From the NCBI RefSeq assembly GCF_000023445.1, contig NC_012881.1, positions 2,237,501 through 2,301,500 of the forward strand: a DNA stretch of 64,000 nucleotides, given 5' to 3'. Positions 28,660-36,896 of this stretch are shown piece after piece. Both the position numbers and the translations under genes were made by a program. This DNA comes from Maridesulfovibrio salexigens DSM 2638. Lineage in GTDB: Bacteria > Desulfobacterota > Desulfovibrionia > Desulfovibrionales > Desulfovibrionaceae. How positions within the stretch are numbered: position 1 is the stretch's first letter; every line of letters starts with the position of its first letter. The notes under the pieces are model-generated. The model was not told where the DNA came from. It saw nothing but the letters and a program-made list of their open reading frames with translations, and searched no databases.

Positions 28660-29682
28660 TCATCCCTGACAGGCAAACCTCGGAGACTCTGGTTGGTTAT
28701 TTCCAAAGATTCTATCAGTAAAACGTACATACCATGCCGCAGACTGCACCTGAAGAATGTAAGCCACTGCAATTACAAGGGCAGCATCAGAGCCCTGCGC
28801 TCCAAATGCGTTAATAGCGATAGCCAACGCAATAGACAGGTTTCGCATAACCGAACCGTAAACAAGGGCAATGGCATCACCCCGCGGCAGAAAAGCCTTC
28901 CCAACCAGCGTGCTTAAGGTAAAATTGAATAAGTAAAGAAGCAACAACGGCACCAAGATACTCAGCAGAACTTCGGGTGCTGCAGCAATGGTCTTAGCCT
29001 TAAGAGCAAGGGCTACAAATACGATTCCAAGCACTCCCAGAGTAGAAAGGGGCGGAAATTTCGGACCTACAGACTTCTGGAAATCAGCCTGACCATACCT
29101 TTTCACGAGAAACCGCTGGGTCATAAAACCAAGAACCATAGGCAGAAAAACAATAAATACGATCTGCTTAAATACCGCCAAAAGATTGATCTCAATAGAA
29201 GCACCCATCAACCACTTTACGAAAACAGGGGTCAGCAAAGAGCCTACGACCAGTCCTACAACTGTCATCTTTACCGCTGCTGACATATTCCCCTTGGCAA
29301 ATCCGGTCCATGAAATGGTCATTCCGCTAGTCGGAACCAATCCCGCAAGTAACAACCCCAGAGCCATGTAGGGCCTATCCGCGAAAAAATAGATCCCGAA
29401 ACCAAAGGCGACAAAAGGAACAATCCCGAAATTGATCAACTGGGTCAGAAGCTGCGCTTTGCCATCTCCACCTTCAAAAACTTTCTTAATCTTTAAAGTA
29501 ACCATCATGGGATAAACCATTAAAAAGGTGAACGGAATGATCATGGACTTGAGCCAAGCGGGATCAAAGTTCAATCCATAAATAAACCCTGCAAACATCA
29601 TCATCGGAATAGCCAAAATCAAATTTTTTGTAATCTTCTGCAAAATGATCCACATATCATTCTCCAATTCATTAAAGTTCAT
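28660..29682 (-). CDS. SBF-family (bile acid:sodium symporter-like / Acr3-like) transporter
   Basis: The 340-residue protein has about ten membrane helices. The GLLLAGLVPTSGMTISWTGFAKGN stretch (about residues 125-150) and the C-terminal half ALVYGSVMRNLSIALAIA fit the SBF/BASS superfamily, in which Acr3 arsenite exporters also fall. The substrate cannot be told from the sequence. Two starts have usable ribosome sites (ATG at 29682 and ATG at 29655). It is divergent from a Crp/Fnr regulator, with a perfect TTGAT-N4-ATCAA site between, which suggests control by redox or metabolite state. Confidence 0.82.
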   Translation of the reverse strand: MNFNELENDMWIILQKITKNLILAIPMMMFAGFIYGLNFDPAWLKSMIIPFTFLMVYPMMVTLKIKKVFEGGDGKAQLLTQLINFGIVPFVAFGFGIYFFADRPYMALGLLLAGLVPTSGMTISWTGFAKGNMSAAVKMTVVGLVVGSLLTPVFVKWLMGASIEINLLAVFKQIVFIVFLPMVLGFMTQRFLVKRYGQADFQKSVGPKFPPLSTLGVLGIVFVALALKAKTIAAAPEVLLSILVPLLLLYLFNFTLSTLVGKAFLPRGDAIALVYGSVMRNLSIALAIAINAFGAQGSDAALVIAVAYILQVQSAAWYVRFTDRIFGNNQPESPRFACQG

Positions 29683-29740
29683 TCATTGCCCTACCCCGCT
29701 CTCATGAGTTAAAAACTACAGCATACAAACCAAACGAACA

Positions 29741-29754
29741 TTGATCTCGATCAA
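29741..29754. promoter_or_regulatory. FNR/Crp-family operator palindrome
   Basis: TTGATCTCGATCAA is a perfect match to the TTGAT-N4-ATCAA operator of FNR-type regulators. It is placed 25 bases before the Crp/Fnr gene start and about 59 bases before the divergent transporter gene, so it is the likely site for autoregulation and transporter control. Confidence 0.75.
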
Positions 29755-29778
29755 CAGGACTCATTTCTAGAACAAACT

Positions 29779-30459
29779 ATGAATAGAAAAAATATTGAAA
29801 AAGAGATCGGCAAATTACCCCTATTTGCCCAATTAAAAAAAGAACAGCTGGAAAGACTTTCCCAATATGCGGTAATTAATGACATCCCTAGGAAATCCAT
29901 TTTCTTTAGCGAAGACAAAGCATCAAAGGGACTACACGTATTGCTGACTGGGAAAGTTAAACTTTTCAAAATTTCCGACGAAGGCAAAGAGCAGACAATC
30001 TTCGTATTCGGCCCCGGAGAACCTTTCTGCCTGTGTTCAGTCTTTTCCGATGGCGTGCTCCCGGCAAACATGAGTGCTTTGGAAGACAGCCGGGTTCTTT
30101 TCATCAACCCCACCGAATATGAAAAACTGGTTCAGGAAGACCCCACCATCCTGATGCAGATGATGCGGGTTATGTCCAGACGACTTAAAGATGCCATGGA
30201 AATGATCGACTCTTTATCACTTAAACAAGTACCATCAAGGCTTGCTGCCTATTTCCTGAGCCACGAAAAAAATGGTCAGGTAAACATGGATATATCCTAT
30301 CGTGAGCTTTCCAAAATCATCGGGATCACACCTGAAGCACTCTCCAGAACCATGAAAAAAATGGGCTCCAATGGCTTAATTTCAGTTGATGGCTCCGAAA
30401 TTGAAATCATCGACCGCGAAGAACTGAGCCGTTGCCGGGAAGGAGTATGTCTGAGCTAA
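29779..30459 (+). CDS. Crp/Fnr family transcriptional regulator
   Basis: The 226-residue protein has an N-terminal cyclic-nucleotide-binding-like beta-roll (about residues 15-130; GKVKLFKISDEGKEQTIFVFGPGEPF) and a C-terminal winged helix (about residues 150-220; YRELSKIIGITPEALSRTMKKMGSNG) with the recognition helix EALSRTMKKM. The N-terminus has no cysteine cluster like FNR, so it probably senses a small ligand rather than oxygen through an Fe-S cluster. The palindrome just upstream suggests autoregulation. Confidence 0.88.
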   Translation: MNRKNIEKEIGKLPLFAQLKKEQLERLSQYAVINDIPRKSIFFSEDKASKGLHVLLTGKVKLFKISDEGKEQTIFVFGPGEPFCLCSVFSDGVLPANMSALEDSRVLFINPTEYEKLVQEDPTILMQMMRVMSRRLKDAMEMIDSLSLKQVPSRLAAYFLSHEKNGQVNMDISYRELSKIIGITPEALSRTMKKMGSNGLISVDGSEIEIIDREELSRCREGVCLS

Positions 30460-30553
30460 ACACATCTCTCAGCAAACTGAGCAACTTTGTACTATCCGGT
30501 TAAAACCTGCCTGTGCCACATTCTACCCATACTGAGAATGAGGAGAAAGACAT

Positions 30554-31141
30554 ATGAACATACTGGCATTTCTGGCTTACAGCATTGTAGTGACATTCAC
30601 CCCCGGACCTTCAAACATTGTAATATTTTCCACAGCGCAAAACCACGGCTACAAAAAAGCACTTGAATTTGTGGCCGGTGCAACACTGGCTTTCGGCATA
30701 CTGCTGAGCCTTTCCGCTGCCCTGAACAGCTATCTTTTTAATATGATGCCGCAGGTTCAAACCGTCATGACTGTTATCGGGACAAGCTACATGCTCTATC
30801 TCGCATGGAAAATCCTGCACATGGACGACGGCGGAAACTCGAAGAAGAGCGGCGGATTCATGACCGGATTCACCATGCAATTCATCAACCCCAAAGTAGT
30901 GCTTTTCACCCTGACCGTCATCGGCAGTTTTGTAATACCTGCTTTCTCTGATCCTCTGGACATTGCCCTGTATGTACTTATACTGACCTTTATCGGCTTC
31001 TGTGCCTACAGTTCTTGGGTCGTGCTGGGAACTCTTTTCCGTCGCTACCTGCGCCCCTATCAAAAACAGGCAAACATCATCCTGTCATTGACCATGGTCT
31101 ACTGCGCGTGGTCCATTTCCGGACTGCAAAATTTACTTTAA
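30554..31141 (+). CDS. LysE/RhtB family exporter
   Basis: The 195-residue protein has six hydrophobic helices and the family start FTPGPSNIVIFSTAQNHGYKKAL, with FMTGFTMQFINPKVVLF in the middle. The family exports amino acids or related small metabolites. AGGAG lies before the ATG. It is followed after 11 bases by an AraC regulator, a common pairing that suggests the regulator senses the exported compound. Confidence 0.88.
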   Translation: MNILAFLAYSIVVTFTPGPSNIVIFSTAQNHGYKKALEFVAGATLAFGILLSLSAALNSYLFNMMPQVQTVMTVIGTSYMLYLAWKILHMDDGGNSKKSGGFMTGFTMQFINPKVVLFTLTVIGSFVIPAFSDPLDIALYVLILTFIGFCAYSSWVVLGTLFRRYLRPYQKQANIILSLTMVYCAWSISGLQNLL

Positions 31142-31152
31142 ATGTATTAGTT

Positions 31153-31938
31153 ATGCGGGAATTCAACTACACACATCACGAAGACCTGACTGTTCTTTCA
31201 GCCAGATTTGATGAATTCAAATACAGGAAACACTCCCATGAGGAATACGCCATAGGAGTAACCCTGAAAGGAATTCAAAAATATTGGTTGGAAGGAGAGA
31301 TGCTGTATTCAAAACCGGGCCGAATCATGCTTTTCAGCCCGGAACAATTACACGACGGCTGCTCCGGGGACGAAACAGGCCTAGAATATGTAATGACCTA
31401 CATCCCGCGGGACCTTTTTGAAAAAGTCTCCGGCAAAAAGGACGTGCTGAAATTTTCCACGCCTATAATTAATGATCCGAAACTGGCAGCGAATATCATA
31501 AACCTGACCCGCTCCGTAGAAACAGGCCAAGGTGACCTGCTGACCAGCGAGCTGATCATGAACGTCATTGATCGAACAGCAAATACAGTCGAACCACGGC
31601 GAGCACTCCGGAATTACAAAGCAGTGCAACGCGCAGTCGAAATGATGCATGACAATTTCGAAGCACCGCTAAAGCTGGATGAAATCTGCAAGGAAGTGCA
31701 GATGTCCAAATTCCACTTCATCCGTCAGTTTAAGTCTGTGAAAGGGCTTTCGCCCTATCAGTTCTTCCTCAGTTGCAGGACTGAGCAGGCCAAAAAGCTC
31801 CTTAATGCCGGAGCAGAACTATACGCAGTCATGCTCGATTGCGGATTCTACGACCTTTCACATTTCAACCGCCAATTCAAAAGCGTGTATGGGCTCACCG
31901 CCAACGCATACTCAAAACTGTTGAATAAATCCTGCTGA
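31153..31938 (+). CDS. AraC family regulator paired with the LysE exporter
   Basis: The protein of 261 residues has an N-terminal cupin sensing domain (HSHEEYAIGVTLKGIQKYW, about residues 23-41) and a C-terminal double helix-turn-helix (about residues 155-255; LDEICKEVQMSKFHFIRQFK and YAVMLDCGFYDLSHFNRQFK). The ATG at 31153 fits the family start (MREFNYTHHEDL). A longer frame would overlap the LysE gene. No strong ribosome site is seen, which fits translation coupled to the preceding gene. Confidence 0.85.
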   Translation: MREFNYTHHEDLTVLSARFDEFKYRKHSHEEYAIGVTLKGIQKYWLEGEMLYSKPGRIMLFSPEQLHDGCSGDETGLEYVMTYIPRDLFEKVSGKKDVLKFSTPIINDPKLAANIINLTRSVETGQGDLLTSELIMNVIDRTANTVEPRRALRNYKAVQRAVEMMHDNFEAPLKLDEICKEVQMSKFHFIRQFKSVKGLSPYQFFLSCRTEQAKKLLNAGAELYAVMLDCGFYDLSHFNRQFKSVYGLTANAYSKLLNKSC

Positions 31939-32343
31939 TCAATCATTGATATCAAAGTCGCCACCGGAATCGAAGTCCGTATCAATATCCGAATCAACGT
32001 CTCCTGAATCAAAATCATTATCATCAGAGTCATGCATGGTTGAAGCTATGTAATGAGTTTGGGCCATGGCCATCCCCATAGCCACGTCTTCATCATCCTG
32101 CTCTCGGCGCATACGGGCTGTCATATACTTACCCCGGCGATAAACTTTGCGCATCGCCCACCAGATCAGCAATCCACAAAAGCTGAGCAATCCGCCCATA
32201 AAAAACATTGCCAGAGCATCATCCGACCCCATATCTGGCTCCATAAATCCTGCTAGAATCAACAAAACTCCCGGAAAGAACAAAATCCCCCCCAGAATAA
32301 ACAGGATTACCACCCTTACCCGTACTCCCCAACTGACTCCCAT
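31939..32343 (-). CDS. Small membrane protein with an Asp-rich tail
   Basis: The start is the ATG at 32343 (GGAG 7 bases upstream; a GTG two codons earlier is too close to it). The 134-residue protein has two membrane helices (about residues 9-29 and 44-62), a basic stretch (RRGKYMTARMRREQDD), and a C-terminal tail of about 30 residues made almost only of Asp, Ser and Gly (DSDDNDFDSGDVDSD...). The tail could bind divalent cations. I do not recognise a family. Confidence 0.72.
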   Translation of the reverse strand: MGVSWGVRVRVVILFILGGILFFPGVLLILAGFMEPDMGSDDALAMFFMGGLLSFCGLLIWWAMRKVYRRGKYMTARMRREQDDEDVAMGMAMAQTHYIASTMHDSDDNDFDSGDVDSDIDTDFDSGGDFDIND

Positions 32344-32420
32344 ATGCACTCTCCTTACTGAGACTATTATGAATCATTTCAAGGATAGCACATTTCGGAT
32401 CACAGCTCACGGTTTCGAAT

Positions 32421-32453
32421 AAAAAAACCGCCCCCTCTCTGAAGGGGCGGTTT
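32421..32453 (-). terminator. Terminator of the lipoprotein gene
   Basis: AAACCGCCCC and GGGGCGGTTT form a 10-bp stem followed on the minus strand by a T-run. It lies about 20 bases past the stop at 32475. Confidence 0.9.
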
Positions 32454-32474
32454 ATTCTCACAAACTTTAGCGGA

Positions 32475-32945
32475 TTAATTATCTATATCTTTCTGTATCG
32501 TTGGCAGTTCGTAATGATCGACTTTACCGGAAAGCATGTTCATCAATTTATATATACGGACTTTTCCGTCCTCCCATTTATAGCCATCCCATTTTCCGAT
32601 ATCCAGCCACACTCTCCCGGCCTCGGAGCCATCACGATAAGCTGTGATCTTTGCATCAGCCAGGTACAAACCGACCATCCATGCCCAGCGCCCTTCGTAC
32701 GCGAGAGTCCATTCGCAAATATCAACGGAAGTATCCTGCGGATATATGTCCGGGGTAATCCCCTGCTCCCGCATCCATTCCTTAAGGGTCGTCTTAAAAA
32801 GCTCACGGGTATCATCATGTACAACAATGCAAACCTTCTCCGCCTGCAAAATCTCCGGGACTGGTTCGTTAATAACTTCAATAGATGAGCAACCAGTCAT
32901 AAACCCCATAATCACTACAACAAAATATAACTTTAGGTACTGCAA
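32475..32945 (-). CDS. Sbal_3080-like lipoprotein
   Basis: I place the start at a TTG at 32945 with GAGGTGG 5 bases upstream. This gives a 156-residue protein with a short lipoprotein signal ending in the lipobox MTGC (Cys about residue 20). The mature part (VCIVVHDDTRELFKTTLKEW, then GITPDIYP...WTLAYEGRWAW) resembles the Sbal_3080 lipoprotein family of unknown function. It is anchored to the outer or inner membrane and is transcribed singly. Confidence 0.75.
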   Translation of the reverse strand: MQYLKLYFVVVIMGFMTGCSSIEVINEPVPEILQAEKVCIVVHDDTRELFKTTLKEWMREQGITPDIYPQDTSVDICEWTLAYEGRWAWMVGLYLADAKITAYRDGSEAGRVWLDIGKWDGYKWEDGKVRIYKLMNMLSGKVDHYELPTIQKDIDN

Positions 32946-33024
32946 ATTTCCACCTCTATCATTGCTTAAGCGGGGATATAATGGTTCCACCTCAGGGTCA
33001 AGATTCCTGCCTTGCAAAATGAAA

Positions 33025-33053
33025 CAGGTCGCACTGTAAAACAATGCGACCTG
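33025..33053 (-). terminator. Terminator of the chemotaxis receptor gene
   Basis: CAGGTCGCA and TGCGACCTG form a 9-bp stem followed on the minus strand by a T-rich run. It lies 28 bases past the stop at 33081. Confidence 0.8.
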
Positions 33054-33080
33054 CTTCGGACAATGGAGTACGGGACCGTA

Positions 33081-34646
33081 CTAGGAAGAAAGCTGTTTAA
33101 TCAAAGTATTAAGTTCATCGCTCATCCGAACCAGTTCGGAACTGGCTTCATTAGCGGCATGCATGCCTTCCGCTGTCTGGGCGGCAATGGAGTTGATATC
33201 ATCAACTGCCCGGTTAATCTCCTCACTGGTGGCGGATTGCTGTTCCGCCGCAGTTGCGATGGACTGTACCTGATCAGAGGTACCGTTAACGATTTCTGCG
33301 ATTCTTTCAAGTGTCTGACCGGAACTATGTGCAATTTCTGTTGACTGCTCAACTGCATTGCTTGCAAGACGAACCCCTTCAATAGAGCGCTGAGCTCCAT
33401 CCTGAATAGCCTTGATTGCTGTCCCCACCTCATCGGTAGCAGTCATGGTCTTCTCAGCAAGTTTGCGGACTTCATCGGCAACAACGGCAAATCCGCGCCC
33501 TGCTTCCCCTGCCCGAGCTGCCTCAATCGCAGCGTTCAGAGCCAACAGGTTAGTCTGATCAGCAATATCCTGAATAACTGTTATAACACTTCCCACGGAA
33601 TCTGTCTGCTTTCCGAGATCACTCATGAAAGTCCCCAGATTTGTAGCATGTGTATTCATAGTCTCAATGGATTCGACCAGCTTTCGCCCTTCGTTCTGCC
33701 CTTCATGGGCATTATCTGCCGCAGCGGTAGCATTATCAGCAGCATCGACAGCATTACGAGCCACTTCAAGGGTGGTACTGTTCATCTCTTCCATGGCGGA
33801 AGCAGTTTCAGTAATTCTCTCGGACTGTAAAACCGCTCCCTTAGCCGCTTCTTCAATCTGGGAAGCGATTACGCCGGCAGCCGAATTAACCTGTCCGGTG
33901 ATATCCACAAGCTCAGCTGCAACATTAGCGACTCTTTCAGCGTTTTCCTGAATTTTGCGTTGCTGCTGTTTGACTTCAGTAAGGTCGAAATAAATGGTCA
34001 AAGCACCGCACAATTCATTATCAAGATCATAAAATGGCTCGCCTGAAAACTGCAATTCATGAAGACCGCCATCCCCCTCAAAAGAAGTCTCACCTTCAAT
34101 GCGGATGCCCTCGTTTACAACCCGGTCTGTCCTTGTTTTACGGGAGTTGTCACCGTACACATACCCACCGGTAGTTAAACCGTAATAATCTTCAGGCTTC
34201 CCTGTTTTACCGGAAATCTTGAAAAGTCTGTTACCAACATAATTTACTTTTGCCTCGGCATCACAGGTCATAAAAGGATAAGCCTCGGCAATAGCATTAA
34301 GCACCCCTTCTGAAAAACCGATCCTTTTTTTCAATGCATCAATGGTGACACACACCTGTTCACCAAGCTGCCCGAGATCCCCCTCACAGGATTCAGGCCT
34401 ATTGGAATTAAAGTCTCCCTCTTCAACTCCCTTCAGATACATGGCAATAGCATCCGATTTTTTCGCAGCCCCTCTGCTTACCATCAGGACAGTAACTGTT
34501 CCTCCCAACAGTACAATCACAAAAACAGATAGAGCTGCAATCTGTGACATAAATTTCATGTCAGTTCCGAACTCCGCTGCAGCAAACACTGACAACGCAC
34601 TCAGAACAGCACACACACCAACCCCAATCAGCAATTTGATCTTCAT
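33081..34646 (-). CDS. Methyl-accepting chemotaxis protein with PAS domain
   Basis: The start at 34646 ([10 protein letters not shown]) has GAGGG upstream; the longer frame from 34730 does not. The 521-residue protein has two membrane helices (about residues 4-21 and 36-56) with almost no periplasmic loop, a HAMP-like linker, a PAS domain (about residues 115-235) and the signalling hairpin. The tip is [38 protein letters not shown]. The tiny extracellular part means the PAS domain probably senses an internal signal such as redox state. No other chemotaxis gene is nearby. Confidence 0.92.
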   Translation of the reverse strand: MKIKLLIGVGVCAVLSALSVFAAAEFGTDMKFMSQIAALSVFVIVLLGGTVTVLMVSRGAAKKSDAIAMYLKGVEEGDFNSNRPESCEGDLGQLGEQVCVTIDALKKRIGFSEGVLNAIAEAYPFMTCDAEAKVNYVGNRLFKISGKTGKPEDYYGLTTGGYVYGDNSRKTRTDRVVNEGIRIEGETSFEGDGGLHELQFSGEPFYDLDNELCGALTIYFDLTEVKQQQRKIQENAERVANVAAELVDITGQVNSAAGVIASQIEEAAKGAVLQSERITETASAMEEMNSTTLEVARNAVDAADNATAAADNAHEGQNEGRKLVESIETMNTHATNLGTFMSDLGKQTDSVGSVITVIQDIADQTNLLALNAAIEAARAGEAGRGFAVVADEVRKLAEKTMTATDEVGTAIKAIQDGAQRSIEGVRLASNAVEQSTEIAHSSGQTLERIAEIVNGTSDQVQSIATAAEQQSATSEEINRAVDDINSIAAQTAEGMHAANEASSELVRMSDELNTLIKQLSS

Positions 34647-34976
34647 AGCACCCTCTGCCTCAAAAGGTTCAAAAGAAAATGAATCCACCCCGATAGAATC
34701 TGCTTTCAGATGAACATTTATGAACGACAACGAACACCATTTAAGCGATTCCGAAAAAGTTATTTTCGAAATTACTCAAAGAGACTACTTGAGTCAATAG
34801 ATTGTGACAATTTTAGCTATCAAGATGTTGCATTAAGAAAATCAATTAAATTTTAGATAGTGCTAACAACAGCTATTACAACAGCAGCCAGAAGACCTAT
34901 TAAATCTCAACTAACACAAAACAATGGAATTCTTCCCAAAACTTACAAATAGATCACGAAATTAAGGAGTTTTTTC

Positions 34977-35006
34977 TTGACAGATAAGCACAGTGATGGA
35001 TAGTAA
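34977..35006 (+). promoter_or_regulatory. Promoter of the tRNA-Arg gene
   Basis: TTGACA at 34977-34982 is followed after 18 bases by TAGTAA (35001-35006), 12 bases before the tRNA. The remainder of 34647-34976 shows no gene. Confidence 0.65.
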
Positions 35007-35018
35007 AACGTTCTGCGC

Positions 35019-35095
35019 GGGCAATTAGCTCAGTTGGATAGAGTGTCAGCCTCCGGAGCTGAAGGTCACAAGTTCGAATCTTGTATTGCCCGCCA
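35019..35095 (+). tRNA. tRNA-Arg (anticodon CCG), CCA end encoded
   Basis: The 77 bases fold into a standard cloverleaf: acceptor GGGCAAT/ATTGCCC, D-arm GCTC/GAGT, anticodon stem TCAGC/GCTGA with loop CTCCGGA (anticodon CCG), and T-arm ACAAG-TTCGAAT-CTTGT, followed by G and CCA. It reads the arginine codon CGG. From the anticodon stem to beyond the CCA end it is copied at 46015-46079, which marks it as an integration site. Confidence 0.95.
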
Positions 35096-35112
35096 ATTAT
35101 TTCAATAGTTTA
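35048..35112. repeat. att-like direct repeat, left copy (tRNA 3' part)
   Basis: These 65 bases run from the anticodon stem of tRNA-Arg to 17 bases past its CCA end and are identical to 46015-46079. Weaker similarity continues about 270-300 bases further on both sides (to about 35385 and 46350), through a shared terminator. The pattern is that of an element inserted at a tRNA 3' end. Confidence 0.9.
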
Positions 35113-35161
35113 CAGCAAAAAGGTGAGTAAAATTATCAAATTTTACTCACCTTTTTGCTGT
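35112..35161. repeat. Perfect 23-bp inverted repeat
   Basis: The arms 35112-35134 and 35139-35161 are perfect inverted complements with the 4-base loop ATCA. The arms contain GGTGAGTAAAATT. A decayed copy is at 46079-46129, with mismatches mainly in the left arm. It could be a structured RNA end or a recombinase arm site. Confidence 0.85.
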
Positions 35162-35172
35162 CCTAATATTTC

Positions 35173-35201
35173 AAGCCTGTTCGCGAGAACAGGCTTTTTT
35201 T
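35173..35201 (+). terminator. Terminator downstream of tRNA-Arg
   Basis: AAGCCTGTTC and GAACAGGCTT form a 10-bp stem with loop GCGA, followed by a T-run. An identical hairpin is at 46140-46168. The remaining sequence to 35480 is the divergent part of the duplicated segment and holds no gene. Confidence 0.92.
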
Positions 35202-35480
35202 ATGACTTCTTAAAGGCGCCAGCCCTCCCACAGGAACTTAAAACGACTCCGGAACATAGCCTATTGCCCCTGCAAATGCTGAAGGGTCGAAGCTCAATCC
35301 CCCGAAGATCTCTTATAATATTTCAGCCTGAATATAGCCGTATTCATGGAATACGGACGGTATAACTTTGAAACATCCCAGTCCATGGACGTGTCTGTTG
35401 GAGCAGTACCTGTTTTACTCGCAAACTTGCGTACACTTTGTGGACAACAAGCATAGAAAACATATCTCACAAGTCCGTCG

Positions 35481-36896
35481 CTACCGTTCCCTCAAACTTT
35501 CAGTTTTGTACTTCATAAGCGGAGAAAGAAAATAAGTGATGAGCCTGCGTTTGCGGATTGCAACTTCAGCTGTTGCACGCATACCGGGGATTAATCTTAC
35601 CTTCTGCCCATTCACAGGAATGAAATCCTGATTAAGCTTCACCCGGCACAAAAAAGTAAGATTTCCATCTTTATCTTGCACAGCGTCACTAGAAACGGAC
35701 ATGACCTCACCAGGAATAGAACCGTATTCTGTGTATGGAAAAGCCTCGAGCTTAACCTCTGCCAGCTGTCCTTCTTTCACAAAACCGATATCTCGGTTAA
35801 GTATACTGGCTTCAACCTCCAACACACTCTGTTCTGGAACGATAACCATTAACGGCTGTGCTTCCTTAACCACCCCGCCAATCGTGTGTACGGACAACTG
35901 CTGGACCTCACCATCAACGGGAGCAGTCAATTGCTGCAACCTGTTGCGCTGCTGGGCTTTAGCCAGACGCTGCTGGAGCGTTTCTATCATGTTCTCCGCA
36001 TCCGATTTTTTATGCAATGTATCGCGCCTAAATTCAGATATGACCTGCTTCTTATCACGCTCAAGCTTTTCAATGGAGGCAAGACACTCCTGCTCCTCCT
36101 GCTTTGCGGACTCATAATCCTGTTCAGCTGCAACACGCTTCTGTTCCTGAAAAAGCCAATCATGCTCAGACGCAGAATCTTGCTCATAAAGCTTACGCAT
36201 GGCCTCGGTGCGTTTGGTAATGATCTCCAAAACAGCAAATTTTTTCTTGATCTGATGCTTGAGGTTCTGCTGATGAATTTTGTCCTTTTCTATCTCACCG
36301 TTAATGCCGCTCAACTTGTCATTAATGGCCATCGCCTCATATTCAAAACGATGCTGATAAAGCAGCTTCAAGTTGGAATCTGTCCCCTCAGTAAAAACCA
36401 GTTTTTTATCGACCGAAGTACCGACTTTCCAACGACTCAATGCGCTGTAGAGAATATTGTCGCAGTATGCTCGGATAAGTTGATTTTCAAATTCCGTTAT
36501 ATCAGCTTCATTAATTGTCGGGTCCAGAGAAATAAGCAGATCGCCTTTTTTTACGCTCTGTCCTTCCTTAACCAGAATCTGCTGAACAACACCTATCTCG
36601 GCAGGCTGAATAATCTTGGCCTTGCCGCTAGGAATAATCTTGCCTGATGCAGTTGCAACTACATCAATGCGGCTGAATGTTGCCCATAGGACCGAAATCA
36701 CCACAAAAAGAATAATTGTCCTGATAATTATACGCCCAGTTGGAGATGGGGGAGTCTCCACCACCTCAAGTGCTCCGGGCATAAATTCAGTTTCCTGCTT
36801 CGGCTTTGATTCAACCATCTTTCCGGCCCAGCCTCCAAGACTGGAGTAGGCCCGCATGGGCAGATGCAGAAGTATTCCCTTACGCCGCTTCTTCAC
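35481..36896 (-). CDS. Type I secretion membrane-fusion protein (HlyD family), locus A
   Basis: The 471-residue adaptor has a cytoplasmic N-terminus, one membrane helix (about residues 57-75), a split lipoyl/barrel-sandwich domain (IVGVVQQ-type: EIGVVQQILVKEGQSVKKGDLL), a long coiled coil (about residues 150-310), and a C-terminal beta-barrel ending in SLRER. It bridges the ABC exporter and an outer-membrane channel across the periplasm. It overlaps the ABC gene by 17 bases. The TolC-type partner is not in the window. A homologue is encoded at 46446-47780. Confidence 0.92.
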   Translation of the reverse strand: MKKRRKGILLHLPMRAYSSLGGWAGKMVESKPKQETEFMPGALEVVETPPSPTGRIIIRTIILFVVISVLWATFSRIDVVATASGKIIPSGKAKIIQPAEIGVVQQILVKEGQSVKKGDLLISLDPTINEADITEFENQLIRAYCDNILYSALSRWKVGTSVDKKLVFTEGTDSNLKLLYQHRFEYEAMAINDKLSGINGEIEKDKIHQQNLKHQIKKKFAVLEIITKRTEAMRKLYEQDSASEHDWLFQEQKRVAAEQDYESAKQEEQECLASIEKLERDKKQVISEFRRDTLHKKSDAENMIETLQQRLAKAQQRNRLQQLTAPVDGEVQQLSVHTIGGVVKEAQPLMVIVPEQSVLEVEASILNRDIGFVKEGQLAEVKLEAFPYTEYGSIPGEVMSVSSDAVQDKDGNLTFLCRVKLNQDFIPVNGQKVRLIPGMRATAEVAIRKRRLITYFLSPLMKYKTESLRER

